Source: an uncultured Rikenellaceae bacterium (GTDB lineage: Bacteria > Bacteroidota > Bacteroidia > Bacteroidales > Rikenellaceae). Taken from it: 5,322 bases of DNA. The notes beneath the pieces were generated by a model. That model was not told the DNA's origin. It did no database searches and was given only the letters and a program-made list of their open reading frames with translations. The position numbers and the translations under genes are program-made. Shown here one piece after another: positions 1 to 5,204 of this stretch. Each line of letters begins with the position of its first letter. Position 1 is the first letter of the stretch. The DNA lies in assembly GCA_947176715.1 (NCBI GenBank), contig CAMWRR010000130.1, positions 1 to 5,322 of the forward strand. Direction: 5' to 3'.

Positions 1-311
1 GTGTAGCTCAGTCCCCCCGACAGAGGTATGGTGCCGCGCTTGTCGTCCTTGGAGTAGTTGTTGGCATAGAGACGATACGACGGTATCTCCTCGTTGCGCT
101 TGTAGTCGTCTATGTTTATCTTGGCGCCACCGTCCGCTTTCTCGTCGGCGGTATCGATATTCTCTTCAAGTACGGGGTTCTCCTCTATCTCCTGTTTTAT
201 GCGTTGTTCGAGCTGTATAGCCGGAAGCTCCAACAGCTTGATCATCTGTATCTGTTGCGGCGATAGCTTTTGTAACAGCTTCTGTATCTGACGAGTACTG
301 AGTGTTGCCAT
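1..311 (-). CDS. rpoN: RNA polymerase sigma-54 factor, N-terminal part (cut by window edge)
   Basis: Only the first 103 codons are inside the window; the gene continues past the left edge. The protein opens with the glutamine- and leucine-rich Region I of sigma-54: residues 6-50 contain a run resembling LSPQQIQMIKLLELP followed by QLEQRIKQEIEENPVLEE, the hallmark of this family. A more acidic, charged stretch follows from about residue 45, as expected for Region II. In the family, Region I contacts the AAA+ enhancer-binding activator and keeps the polymerase silent until ATP hydrolysis; the core-binding and -24/-12 DNA-binding domains would lie outside this window. The ATG is chosen because it begins at the usual family N-terminus and a TAnnTTTG-type box lies about 30 bases upstream. 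It is divergent from dusB. Identification is firm; completeness of the gene cannot be judged. Confidence 0.93.
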   Translation of the reverse strand, partial: MATLSTRQIQKLLQKLSPQQIQMIKLLELPAIQLEQRIKQEIEENPVLEENIDTADEKADGGAKINIDDYKRNEEIPSYRLYANNYSKDDKRGTIPLSGGLSY

Positions 312-342
312 TAGCTTGGTAATTTATTCGTAAATGTATATA

Positions 343-350
343 CAAAAATA
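343..350 (-). promoter_or_regulatory. Candidate -7 box of rpoN promoter
   Basis: On the minus strand this reads TATTTTTG, a full match to the Bacteroidota -7 consensus TAnnTTTG, and it sits 31 bases before the rpoN start. No convincing TTTG -33 element is found at the expected 19-21 base spacing, so the call rests on one box in an A/T-rich stretch and could be chance. Confidence 0.4.
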
Positions 351-611
351 ACAAAAATTTCCTTTGCAGGGAAGTGGATTCCGGTGTGGGTATCCGAATC
401 CGGAGAGGTATTTTATCGCATCTGTTCGAGTCATGGGTTGCGTTTCCAATGGGTATATCGCATGTCTTATCAAGTTTCGTGCCAAAATATGTGCCGGACA
501 TGTTTTCCCTGTTCGCTAAATATCCTCGCAAGTTCTCTTTCGGCGAGGCGAGCGATCTGTGTTTTGCGCTTCATCTCATCAGTGCGTTGGCGGAAGATAA
601 GGGATAGATGT

Positions 612-643
612 TTTTAGGTTTTGCCATAAATTTGATTACTTTG
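612..643 (+). promoter_or_regulatory. Candidate dusB promoter
   Basis: TTACTTTG at 636-643 matches seven of eight positions of the TAnnTTTG -7 box, and TTTT at 612-615 lies 20 bases upstream where a TTTG -33 box would be expected. Transcription would start about 13 bases before the dusB ATG, giving a very short leader. The match is imperfect, hence moderate confidence. Confidence 0.45.
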
Positions 644-662
644 CAACCGAAACGCGAATGAA

Positions 663-1682
663 ATGAATATAAGAGATATTGTATATCCCGACCGCCCGCT
701 CTTCCTCGCCCCTATGGAGGATGTGACCGACCCCTCTTTTCGTATCGTATGCAAGGAGTACGGGGCCGATATGGTCTACACCGAGTTCATATCGGCCGAC
801 GGGCTGATACGTGACGGCGGCAAGTCGGTGGCCAAGCTCGACATATACGACAACGAACGCCCTGTAGGCATACAGATATACGGTAACGAGGTGTCGTCTA
901 TGGTGGAGGCTGCCCTGAGGGCCGAGGCCGCGGGTCCCGATCTGATAGACATAAACTTCGGTTGCCCGGTCAAGAAGATAGCCGGTCGTGGAGCCGGGTC
1001 GGGCATGATGCGGAATGTGCCTCTTATGGTAGAGATAACCGAGGCTGTCGTTAAGGCGGTGAAACTTCCCGTAACGGTGAAGACGAGGCTCGGGTGGGAC
1101 GACCAAAGCAAAAACATAGAGGAGGTGGCCCTGAGGTTGCAGGACGTTGGCATAGAGGCTCTTACCATACACGGACGCACCCGGGCGCAGATGTACACCG
1201 GAGAGGCCGACTGGACCCTGATAGGCGCGGTTAAGAACAACCCGCTGATACATATCCCCATAATAGGCAACGGAGACATAGACACTCCGCAAAAGGCTCT
1301 CGATGCGTTCGAGCGTTACGGTGTGGACGCCGTAATGATAGGGCGTGCCACATACGGCAGACCGTGGATCTTTCGCGACATAAGGCACTATCTGGATACG
1401 GGTGAGTTGCGTCCGCAACCGTCGGTAGTGGATAGGGTAGCGCTTGCCAAACACCACCTCGAACGTTCGTTGGCATTCAAGGGGCCGCGTGTAGGTATCT
1501 TCGAGATGCGACGCCATCTTAGCTCCTATTTCAAGGGGTTGCCCTCGTTCAAGGAGATGCGCCTCAAGCTGGTGACCTCCGTGGAGCCTGACGAGTTGTT
1601 CTCCCTCCTCGACGAGATTGCCGAAAGATGGGGCCATATCGACTTTTCGGCTCAGGTGCCGGATAACATATTGGCACGATGA
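663..1682 (+). CDS. dusB: tRNA-dihydrouridine synthase, DusB type
   Basis: This 339-residue FMN enzyme would reduce specific uridines in the tRNA D-loop to dihydrouridine with NADPH, in the cytosol. The TIM-barrel signature runs in order: LAPMEDVTDPSFR at residues 15-27 (FMN-binding entry loop), INFGCPVKKI at 97-106 with the catalytic Cys101, VKTRLGWD at 139-146 with the expected Lys140, LTIHGRTRAQMYTG at 167-180 with His170 and Arg172, IGNGDI at 201-206 and MIGRATYGRPW at 225-235 (phosphate-binding end of the barrel). The helical tRNA-binding tail follows from about residue 250. Length fits the family (about 320-340). The ATG at 663 puts the conserved LAPM motif at the usual distance from the N-terminus. 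The gene has its own candidate promoter, is divergent from rpoN and convergent with the carbonic anhydrase-like gene. The DusB subgroup is inferred from the motif style; Dus family membership is certain. Confidence 0.94.
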   Translation: MNIRDIVYPDRPLFLAPMEDVTDPSFRIVCKEYGADMVYTEFISADGLIRDGGKSVAKLDIYDNERPVGIQIYGNEVSSMVEAALRAEAAGPDLIDINFGCPVKKIAGRGAGSGMMRNVPLMVEITEAVVKAVKLPVTVKTRLGWDDQSKNIEEVALRLQDVGIEALTIHGRTRAQMYTGEADWTLIGAVKNNPLIHIPIIGNGDIDTPQKALDAFERYGVDAVMIGRATYGRPWIFRDIRHYLDTGELRPQPSVVDRVALAKHHLERSLAFKGPRVGIFEMRRHLSSYFKGLPSFKEMRLKLVTSVEPDELFSLLDEIAERWGHIDFSAQVPDNILAR

Positions 1683-1685
1683 ATC

Positions 1686-1704
1686 ATAGGGGTGAGACTC
1701 CTAT
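1686..1704 (+). terminator. Weak hairpin after dusB stop
   Basis: Bases 1686-1692 (ATAGGGG) can pair with 1698-1704 (CTCCTAT) with one G-U pair and a five-base loop. It begins four bases after the dusB stop codon, a natural place for a terminator, but no T-tract follows, so it may act only as an RNA 3' end or be chance. Confidence 0.25.
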
Positions 1705-1738
1705 CTGCTAAAACTGTTTGATGTAGCTGATGCAGATA
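1702..1738. repeat. 7-bp perfect inverted repeat downstream of dusB
   Basis: TATCTGC at 1702-1708 is the exact reverse complement of GCAGATA at 1732-1738, separated by 23 bases. It overlaps the foot of the 1686-1704 hairpin, so the two folds would be alternatives. No function is evident. Confidence 0.3.
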
Positions 1739-1768
1739 ATATTATAGGTGTCCGGCTTATATCCGTGG

Positions 1769-1908
1769 CGATTCGGCCCGATACGAGCGAGTGACATCAA
1801 GGCCCTCGGTGTCTGCGTTACACTTCGGGGACTGGCGGTGCGGTTTCCCGGTCTTTCCGCTACGCTTCAATATAAAGCTCACGCTTCTCGTAACTTCGGA
1901 CCGAATCG
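1769..1908. repeat. Element bounded by imperfect inverted repeats in the dusB 3' gap
   Basis: The left arm CGATTCGGCCC (1769-1779) matches the reverse complement of GGACCGAATCG (1898-1908) at 10 of 11 positions, and the similarity resumes further inward with TACGAG (1782-1787) against CTCGTA (1887-1892) after a short gap. The right arm is itself part of a second interrupted palindrome: TCTCGT 1886-1891 with ACGAGA 1910-1915 enclosing TTCGG 1895-1899 and CCGAA 1901-1905. The interior (about 1788-1885) can form additional short stems, for example GTGT near 1811 with ACAC near 1822. No transposase or convincing open frame is inside, and no T-tract follows either side. It may be a small mobile or repeated palindromic element, or a structured RNA; the gap between two convergent genes is a usual home for either. 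Confidence 0.4.
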
Positions 1909-1965
1909 AACGAGATATTGTCGAGCACCTCACTAACGCAACGGACTATATAAAGCGAAAATACT

Positions 1966-2481
1966 TTACTCCTTATACCACGAGGCATACATCACATACC
2001 CGTTGGAGATTCCCTCTATCAACGTCTTGTTCTGTTCGGGGTCGACGCTCTTGACCTTTTTTGCGGGGATGCCTGCATATATCGACCCCGGTTCTATGAC
2101 GGTTCCGGTCAGCACTACGGAGCCTGCCGCCACCACCGATCCGTGGCCTACCACCGCATTGTCGAGCACCACGGCGCCCATGCCTATGAGGCAGTTATCC
2201 TCTATGGTCGCTCCGTGTATCACGGCGTTGTGACCCACCGATACGTTGTTGCCTATCTTGGTGGTGGACTTCTGGTATAGCGTGTGTATCACGGCGTTGT
2301 CCTGAATGTTGACACGGTTGCCGAGCGTGATTGTGTTGACGTCGCCTCGTAGCACCGCTCCGAACCAAATACTGCAATCGTCGCCCATTGTGACATCGCC
2401 TATGATTGCGGCATTGTCGGCCAGATAACAGTTGTCTCCGAATTTAGGGTCGAACCCCCTGACGCTCTTTATTATAGCCAT
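1966..2481 (-). CDS. Gamma carbonic anhydrase family protein (left-handed beta-helix, YrdA/PaaY type)
   Basis: The 171-residue protein is built of hexapeptide repeats (left-handed beta-helix) from about residue 12 to 140, seen as regularly spaced I/V/L-G-x-x motifs such as AAIIGDVTMGDDCSIW and NCLIGMGAVVLDNAVVG. The three metal-ligand histidines of the gamma carbonic anhydrase fold are at His66, His84 and His89, and the RGD at 45-47 plus Gln60 match the residues that structure the active site in archaeal Cam. A short C-terminal helix follows the IPAKKV turn at 138-143. Family members form trimers binding zinc or another divalent metal; many short YrdA/PaaY-type proteins have weak or untested carbonic anhydrase activity, so the reaction here is inferred. 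Length is typical. It lies downstream of mazG on the same strand with 140 bases between; no promoter of the TAnnTTTG type was found in that gap, so co-transcription is possible. Confidence 0.9.
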   Translation of the reverse strand: MAIIKSVRGFDPKFGDNCYLADNAAIIGDVTMGDDCSIWFGAVLRGDVNTITLGNRVNIQDNAVIHTLYQKSTTKIGNNVSVGHNAVIHGATIEDNCLIGMGAVVLDNAVVGHGSVVAAGSVVLTGTVIEPGSIYAGIPAKKVKSVDPEQNKTLIEGISNGYVMYASWYKE

Positions 2482-2500
2482 TTTATGGTCGTGTTTTTAT

Positions 2501-2515
2501 CGGACAATGTGTCCG
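2501..2515 (-). promoter_or_regulatory. Perfect palindrome before the carbonic anhydrase-like start
   Basis: CGGACA at 2501-2506 and TGTCCG at 2510-2515 are exact reverse complements separated by three bases, 19 bases upstream of the ATG. In RNA it would be a tight 6-bp hairpin in the leader; as DNA it has the shape of a dimeric repressor site. No T-tract follows on the minus strand, which argues against a terminator. Confidence 0.35.
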
Positions 2516-2599
2516 GGTAAATCTTCCTTGGACGATAGGCGCGGTTAAGTCAATGTCTCGTTGAAGGAATCGGCTCGACACGCCTGTTTTTACGACGAG

Positions 2600-2614
2600 A
2601 AACCGTAACGGTTT
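2600..2614 (-). terminator. Candidate hairpin just after mazG
   Basis: AAACCG (2600-2605) and CGGTTT (2609-2614) pair around a three-base loop, seven bases past the mazG stop codon. The stem ends in T residues on the minus strand, as in short intrinsic terminators, but no further T-run follows (the next bases read CTCGTCG), so termination would be weak or partial. Confidence 0.35.
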
Positions 2615-2621
2615 GTGAGTC

Positions 2622-3407
2622 TTACATTTGACCGGAGGTGTTGCCTTTCGCTCTTTGCCACATCTCCTCCATCTCGTCTATGTTCATGTCGCTGAGGCTT
2701 TGGCCTTTGTCTGCGGCCTGTCTCTCCATATCCTCGAAGCGGCTTATGAATTTGCGGTTGCAACGCTCGAGCGCATTCTCCGGGTCTATGCCGTAGAGCC
2801 TTGCGGCGTTGACGAGCGAGAACAGAATGTCTCCGAACTCCTCCTCGGCCCGATTGCTACCCTCGGCTTCGTGCTCGAATTCACCTATCTCCTCTTTTAC
2901 CTTGCTCCATACCTGACGTCTGTCGCTCCAGTCGAAGCCGGCCCCGGCTGCCTTCTGCTGTATCCGGAACGCCTTTATCATTGCGGGCAGACCGCCCGGC
3001 ACTCCGGAGAGGGTGCCTTTCTTATGGTTTTTCTCACGCTTTTTTAGCTGCTCCCAGTTGCGTGTCACCTCGTCGGCGTCTGATGCCTCCACGTTGCCGA
3101 AGACGTGCGGGTGTCTGTACACCAATTTGTCGGATATCCCGCGCGCCACGTCGGCCACGTCGAAGCGGCCCTCCTCCTCGGCTATCTTGGCGTAGAATAT
3201 CACATGCAACAACATGTCGCCCAGCTCCTCGCGTATGGCGGCGTAATCCTGCGATATGATGGCGTCGCACAGCTCGAAACACTCCTCCACGGTGTTGCTG
3301 CGCAACGACTCCCATGTCTGCTTGCGGTCCCACGGACACTCTACCCGCAATCGGTCCATTATCTCCAGTAATCGGGCGTATTCCTTTGTTTTCTCTTCGG
3401 TTAGCAT
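2622..3407 (-). CDS. mazG: Nucleoside triphosphate pyrophosphohydrolase MazG
   Basis: The 261-residue protein has the two-domain all-alpha MazG layout and nearly the length of the E. coli enzyme (263). It is expected to hydrolyse (d)NTPs to the monophosphate and pyrophosphate in the cytosol, a house-cleaning role and, in some species, a modulator of stress nucleotides. The first domain shows CPWD at 24-27, the magnesium-binding helix EECFE at 41-45 and EELGD at 60-64, then RHPHVFG at 98-104. After a linker with KKREK, the second domain starts near residue 140 with FRIQQKAAGAGFDW, and carries a second metal-binding set, EEIGE at 172-176 and EEEFGD at 188-193. The ATG at 3407 gives the standard N-terminus. 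Its start lies 13 bases after the terminator of the TM2 genes, and no TAnnTTTG promoter was found nearby, so its promoter is unclear. The gene is intact. Confidence 0.95.
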   Translation of the reverse strand: MLTEEKTKEYARLLEIMDRLRVECPWDRKQTWESLRSNTVEECFELCDAIISQDYAAIREELGDMLLHVIFYAKIAEEEGRFDVADVARGISDKLVYRHPHVFGNVEASDADEVTRNWEQLKKREKNHKKGTLSGVPGGLPAMIKAFRIQQKAAGAGFDWSDRRQVWSKVKEEIGEFEHEAEGSNRAEEEFGDILFSLVNAARLYGIDPENALERCNRKFISRFEDMERQAADKGQSLSDMNIDEMEEMWQRAKGNTSGQM

Positions 3408-3420
3408 CTGTTATATCTTT

Positions 3421-3459
3421 AAAAACGAAGTCCGCCAACTCTGTAAGTGACGGACTTTG
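3421..3459 (-). terminator. Intrinsic terminator of the TM2 gene cluster
   Basis: On the minus strand AAGTCCG pairs exactly with CGGACTT (plus-strand 3451-3457 and 3428-3434), with an inner ACT/AGT pairing possible in the 16-base loop. Two bases after the stem comes a run of five T (plus-strand A at 3421-3425). It begins 19 bases after the stop codon of the last TM2 gene. Stem, position and T-tract agree; the run is short, so some read-through into mazG is possible. Confidence 0.7.
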
Positions 3460-3476
3460 GTCTGATTTGTTGTCGG

Positions 3477-4004
3477 TTAAACGTTTGTCTCCTGTGAGGC
3501 GTTGCTGTCGTCTGCCGGAGTGGTGCAGAACGGCTCGGTCTTACCGTGGTCGTAGCCCAATATCCTGTATAAGAGCTTCAAATTCCGGTCTTTGGTCTTA
3601 CCCGATATGGTCGCTACATCGTAAATCCACAATATGATTATGACCAATATCAATAAGACGAATATTGCTACGCTCGCGATAGTCAGCACCGCCACGCCCG
3701 AGCTGTTGCCGCTCTCTCTCAGCAGAGTCAAGAAGAAGCTCATGAAGAATATCGAGACGTACATCAAAATGAACAACGCGAGCTTTACCGTTCCCATCTT
3801 CTTGTCGCCCAATATGTAACGGTCGATGCCGAACTGTCCCGCCAACAGCGATATTATCATAATTGTGGACGGACTCTTGAAATCGGCAGAGTACACCGCA
3901 ATGCTATCGGCGTTTTCCAACAGTTTGTTTATAGTAAGTATGTGTTCCGACCTGAATTTGTTGCCGTTGGTCATTAAAAACAAGTCTCTCTCCTTCTGCT
4001 CCAT
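3477..4004 (-). CDS. TM2-domain membrane protein, extended form (third in tandem)
   Basis: The 175-residue protein belongs to the TM2 family of small membrane proteins with unknown biochemical role. A cytosolic N-terminal segment (residues 1-44) with DLFL and NGNKF motifs precedes a first hydrophobic helix (about 45-58) and the TM2 signature GQFGIDRYILGDKKMG at 56-71, followed by KL and a hydrophobic stretch 75-95. The canonical second half, WIYDVATISGKTKDRN at 126-141, appears only after an extra hydrophobic segment around 103-125, so the protein probably has three membrane passes rather than the usual two. The tail (150-175) is polar. Roughly 33 of the first 75 residues match the neighbouring 177-residue paralogue without gaps. 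Its ATG comes three bases after that gene's stop codon, so translation is probably coupled. No signal peptide is seen. Family assignment is solid; function is not known. Confidence 0.88.
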   Translation of the reverse strand: MEQKERDLFLMTNGNKFRSEHILTINKLLENADSIAVYSADFKSPSTIMIISLLAGQFGIDRYILGDKKMGTVKLALFILMYVSIFFMSFFLTLLRESGNSSGVAVLTIASVAIFVLLILVIIILWIYDVATISGKTKDRNLKLLYRILGYDHGKTEPFCTTPADDSNASQETNV

Positions 4005-4007
4005 AGT

Positions 4008-4541
4008 CTATCTTTGATACGAACCCTCCGCGGAGGTGTTGTAGTTGTCGTTGTATGTGCCCGTGTCGTACGATGGAACTGATTTTTTGCTCCGTTCGGT
4101 AGGGCGTTTAGGTGCTGTTTGTCCGATAGCTTTGGACAATGTCGTGAAATTGCGTATCTTGGTGCGTCTGTAGGAGGTAATGATGTCGTATGCCCAAAAC
4201 AGTAATATTCCTGTCATAGAGAACACCATCACCAAACTTGAAAAAATCGATAACGAGGAGTTGCTGGCAGTAGCGATTATTCCCGATAACGATATGTAAT
4301 ACAACACGATAAGCGAGAGCTTGAGTATGCCGTGTCTCTTGTCGCCCAACATAAAACGATCTGCTCCGAATTGCCCCAGAAATATTGATGTCAATAATAT
4401 GGAGACCGGAGTTTTCAACTCAACATTGTGTACTACAGATGCGTCGGCATCTTCCAACGATTCGTCCAAAACGGGAATGTCCTCTTTCCGGAATAGGTTT
4501 CTATTGATATGCAAAAACATATTCCTCTCGTTTCTGTTCAT
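4008..4541 (-). CDS. TM2-domain membrane protein, extended form (second in tandem)
   Basis: This 177-residue protein has the same plan as its downstream neighbour: a cytosolic N-terminus with NMFL and NRNLF motifs, a hydrophobic helix at about 46-58, the TM2 signature GQFGADRFMLGDKRHG at 56-71, a hydrophobic stretch 73-91, an extra segment about 97-119, and the closing motif WAYDIITSYRRTKIRN at 116-131. In canonical TM2 proteins the two signatures are only about 20 residues apart; here about 45 residues separate them. The tail from 142 onward is long, basic and then rich in Ser, Tyr, Asn and Thr, probably disordered and cytosolic; it is not shared with the other two. The start ATG is the only one that retains the family N-terminus. 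It follows the short paralogue after 51 bases and precedes the next gene by three. Biochemical role unknown. Confidence 0.88.
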   Translation of the reverse strand: MNRNERNMFLHINRNLFRKEDIPVLDESLEDADASVVHNVELKTPVSILLTSIFLGQFGADRFMLGDKRHGILKLSLIVLYYISLSGIIATASNSSLSIFSSLVMVFSMTGILLFWAYDIITSYRRTKIRNFTTLSKAIGQTAPKRPTERSKKSVPSYDTGTYNDNYNTSAEGSYQR

Positions 4542-4592
4542 GGCAGTGCGTTGAAATTGTGCCTGTTACACATCGGTATTGACCGGGTAGCC

Positions 4593-4931
4593 TTATGCCA
4601 ACGCCGACATGAACTTGTTAAAGTTGCGCTCTTTGGTTTTACCCATTATGATAAACCAGTCGATCAGAGTCCAAAATCCTAATCCACCGAACGTTATCAG
4701 CTTGAATATCCCCAAGCCCACCTGACCGAGCATGAAGCGGTCTATGCCTAAACTGCCGAAGAACAACGATATGATAAGGAGCAATACCGGATCCTGAAGC
4801 TGTACGGTGTTTATTACGATGTCTTTTTCGGGAGAGGCTTGTAACAATAGGTCTCTCACTAACATTATCTTGTTCTGCGGAAACTTGTTCGAGTTTACCG
4901 AAAGAAATAAATCTACATTGGATTGTTCCAT
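4593..4931 (-). CDS. TM2-domain membrane protein, short canonical form (first in tandem)
   Basis: At 112 residues this is the compact form of the family. The N-terminal segment MEQSNVDLFLSVNSNKF with a following helix (residues 1-46) is the same cytosolic module seen in the two downstream paralogues. The TM2 domain follows: hydrophobic helix 48-60, signature GSLGIDRFMLGQVGLG at 59-74, KLIT at 77-80, second helix with FGGLGFWTLIDWFIIMG at 81-97, and the closing KTKERN at 98-103. Two membrane passes are expected, with both ends probably cytosolic. It is the promoter-proximal gene: a strong candidate promoter lies about 90 bases upstream, so it likely leads a three-gene operon ending at the terminator near 3425. 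Small proteins of this plan are common in Bacteroidota but have no assigned function that I know of. Confidence 0.9.
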   Translation of the reverse strand: MEQSNVDLFLSVNSNKFPQNKIMLVRDLLLQASPEKDIVINTVQLQDPVLLLIISLFFGSLGIDRFMLGQVGLGIFKLITFGGLGFWTLIDWFIIMGKTKERNFNKFMSALA

Positions 4932-4995
4932 GACTATGTGCGTTTAATTTGTTGTTTTACATGTGTTTTGCCATGCTTTTGATAATGAAGCCATC

Positions 4996-5003
4996 TGCCG
5001 GCA
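4996..5003. promoter_or_regulatory. 8-bp palindrome in the TM2 operon leader
   Basis: TGCCGGCA is a perfect palindrome placed about 20 bases downstream of the -7 box of the TM2 promoter, where a bound repressor could block elongation. It stands out as a GC island in A/T-rich DNA, but 8-bp palindromes also occur by chance. Confidence 0.2.
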
Positions 5004-5022
5004 TGACAAAAACGTTTCACTA

Positions 5023-5053
5023 CAAAGATACGAGTTTCTTTTATTAAATAAAA
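5023..5053 (-). promoter_or_regulatory. Promoter of the TM2 gene cluster
   Basis: Read on the minus strand, TATCTTTG (5030 down to 5023) is a full match to the Bacteroidota -7 box, and TTTT (5053-5050) stands where the -33 TTTG should be, with exactly 19 bases between, the same spacing as in the rRNA promoter across the gap. Upstream DNA is strongly A/T-rich. Transcription would start near 5016, giving a leader of about 85 bases before the first TM2 gene. Confidence 0.7.
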
Positions 5054-5167
5054 ATAATCGACATATATATGGTTTCGGGGCGATTATGTGGCTTGAAAAT
5101 ATTTTTATGTTTAATGTATTGTATTACATCTCGTTGTGTTTTTCTTTGGTAAAAAACCTCAAAAAAC

Positions 5168-5198
5168 TTTGGAGATAATAAAAAAGTCTCTATCTTTG
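5168..5198 (+). promoter_or_regulatory. Strong promoter of the presumed rRNA operon
   Basis: TTTG at 5168-5171, a spacer of 19 bases and TATCTTTG at 5191-5198 form a complete match to the primary sigma factor promoter of Bacteroidota (TTTG-N19-TAnnTTTG). The box continues into GCACCCGCA, a context I associate with stable-RNA promoters in Bacteroides relatives. The DNA upstream is rich in A- and T-tracts, suiting a highly expressed RNA operon. Transcription should begin around 5205. Confidence 0.85.
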
Positions 5199-5204
5199 CA
5201 CCCG

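Larger units (their letters stand above)
312..662. other. Divergent intergenic region between rpoN and dusB
   Basis: These 351 bases carry the candidate rpoN promoter at the left and the candidate dusB promoter at the right. Short open frames starting with GTG at 374 and 384 reach about 77 codons but resemble no family I know, start on weak codons and overlap in different frames, so I do not call a gene. Two small hairpins can be drawn: 376-384 with 394-401 (GGATTCCGG / CCGAATCC, one bulged C), and 524-529 with 543-548 (CCTCGC / GCGAGG, 13-base loop). Neither is followed by a T-tract. No RNA gene is recognised. Confidence 0.6.
4932..5167. other. A/T-rich divergent region between TM2 operon and rRNA leader
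   Basis: The stretch contains the TM2 promoter and leader at its left and very A/T-rich DNA from 5035 to 5190, including A- and T-tracts that could act as UP elements for the rRNA promoter on the right. A 71-codon plus-strand frame starting with GTG at 4963 runs through both promoters and has no recognisable features, so it is not called. No RNA gene is seen here. Confidence 0.6.

Noticed and set aside
166..531. Minus-strand open frame of 121 codons overlapping the rpoN start and the intergenic region
   Set aside because: It overlaps rpoN in another frame on the same strand and has low-complexity Thr/Ala-rich content without family features.
374..607. Plus-strand frame of 77 codons in the rpoN-dusB gap
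   Set aside because: GTG start, no recognised motif, a competing frame of the same length overlaps it, and it leaves little room for dusB promoter elements.
636..1637. Long minus-strand open frame of 333 codons opposite dusB
   Set aside because: It lies antisense to a certain dusB gene, has no recognisable family motifs and an odd composition rich in His, Tyr and Arg, as expected for a mirror frame of a coding strand.
1886..1915. Terminator for the carbonic anhydrase-like gene at the nested palindrome
   Set aside because: The stem is good but no T-run follows on the minus strand, so I left it as part of the inverted-repeat element.
1748..2054. Short plus-strand frames after dusB
   Set aside because: They run through the inverted-repeat element and into the 3' end of the convergent carbonic anhydrase-like gene; no motifs, no promoter.
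2628..3371. Several plus-strand frames opposite mazG
   Set aside because: All are antisense to an intact, well recognised gene and show no family motifs.
4963..5178. Plus-strand frame of 71 codons in the divergent promoter region
   Set aside because: It crosses the TM2 promoter and part of the rRNA promoter, starts with GTG and has the composition of translated A/T-rich non-coding DNA.
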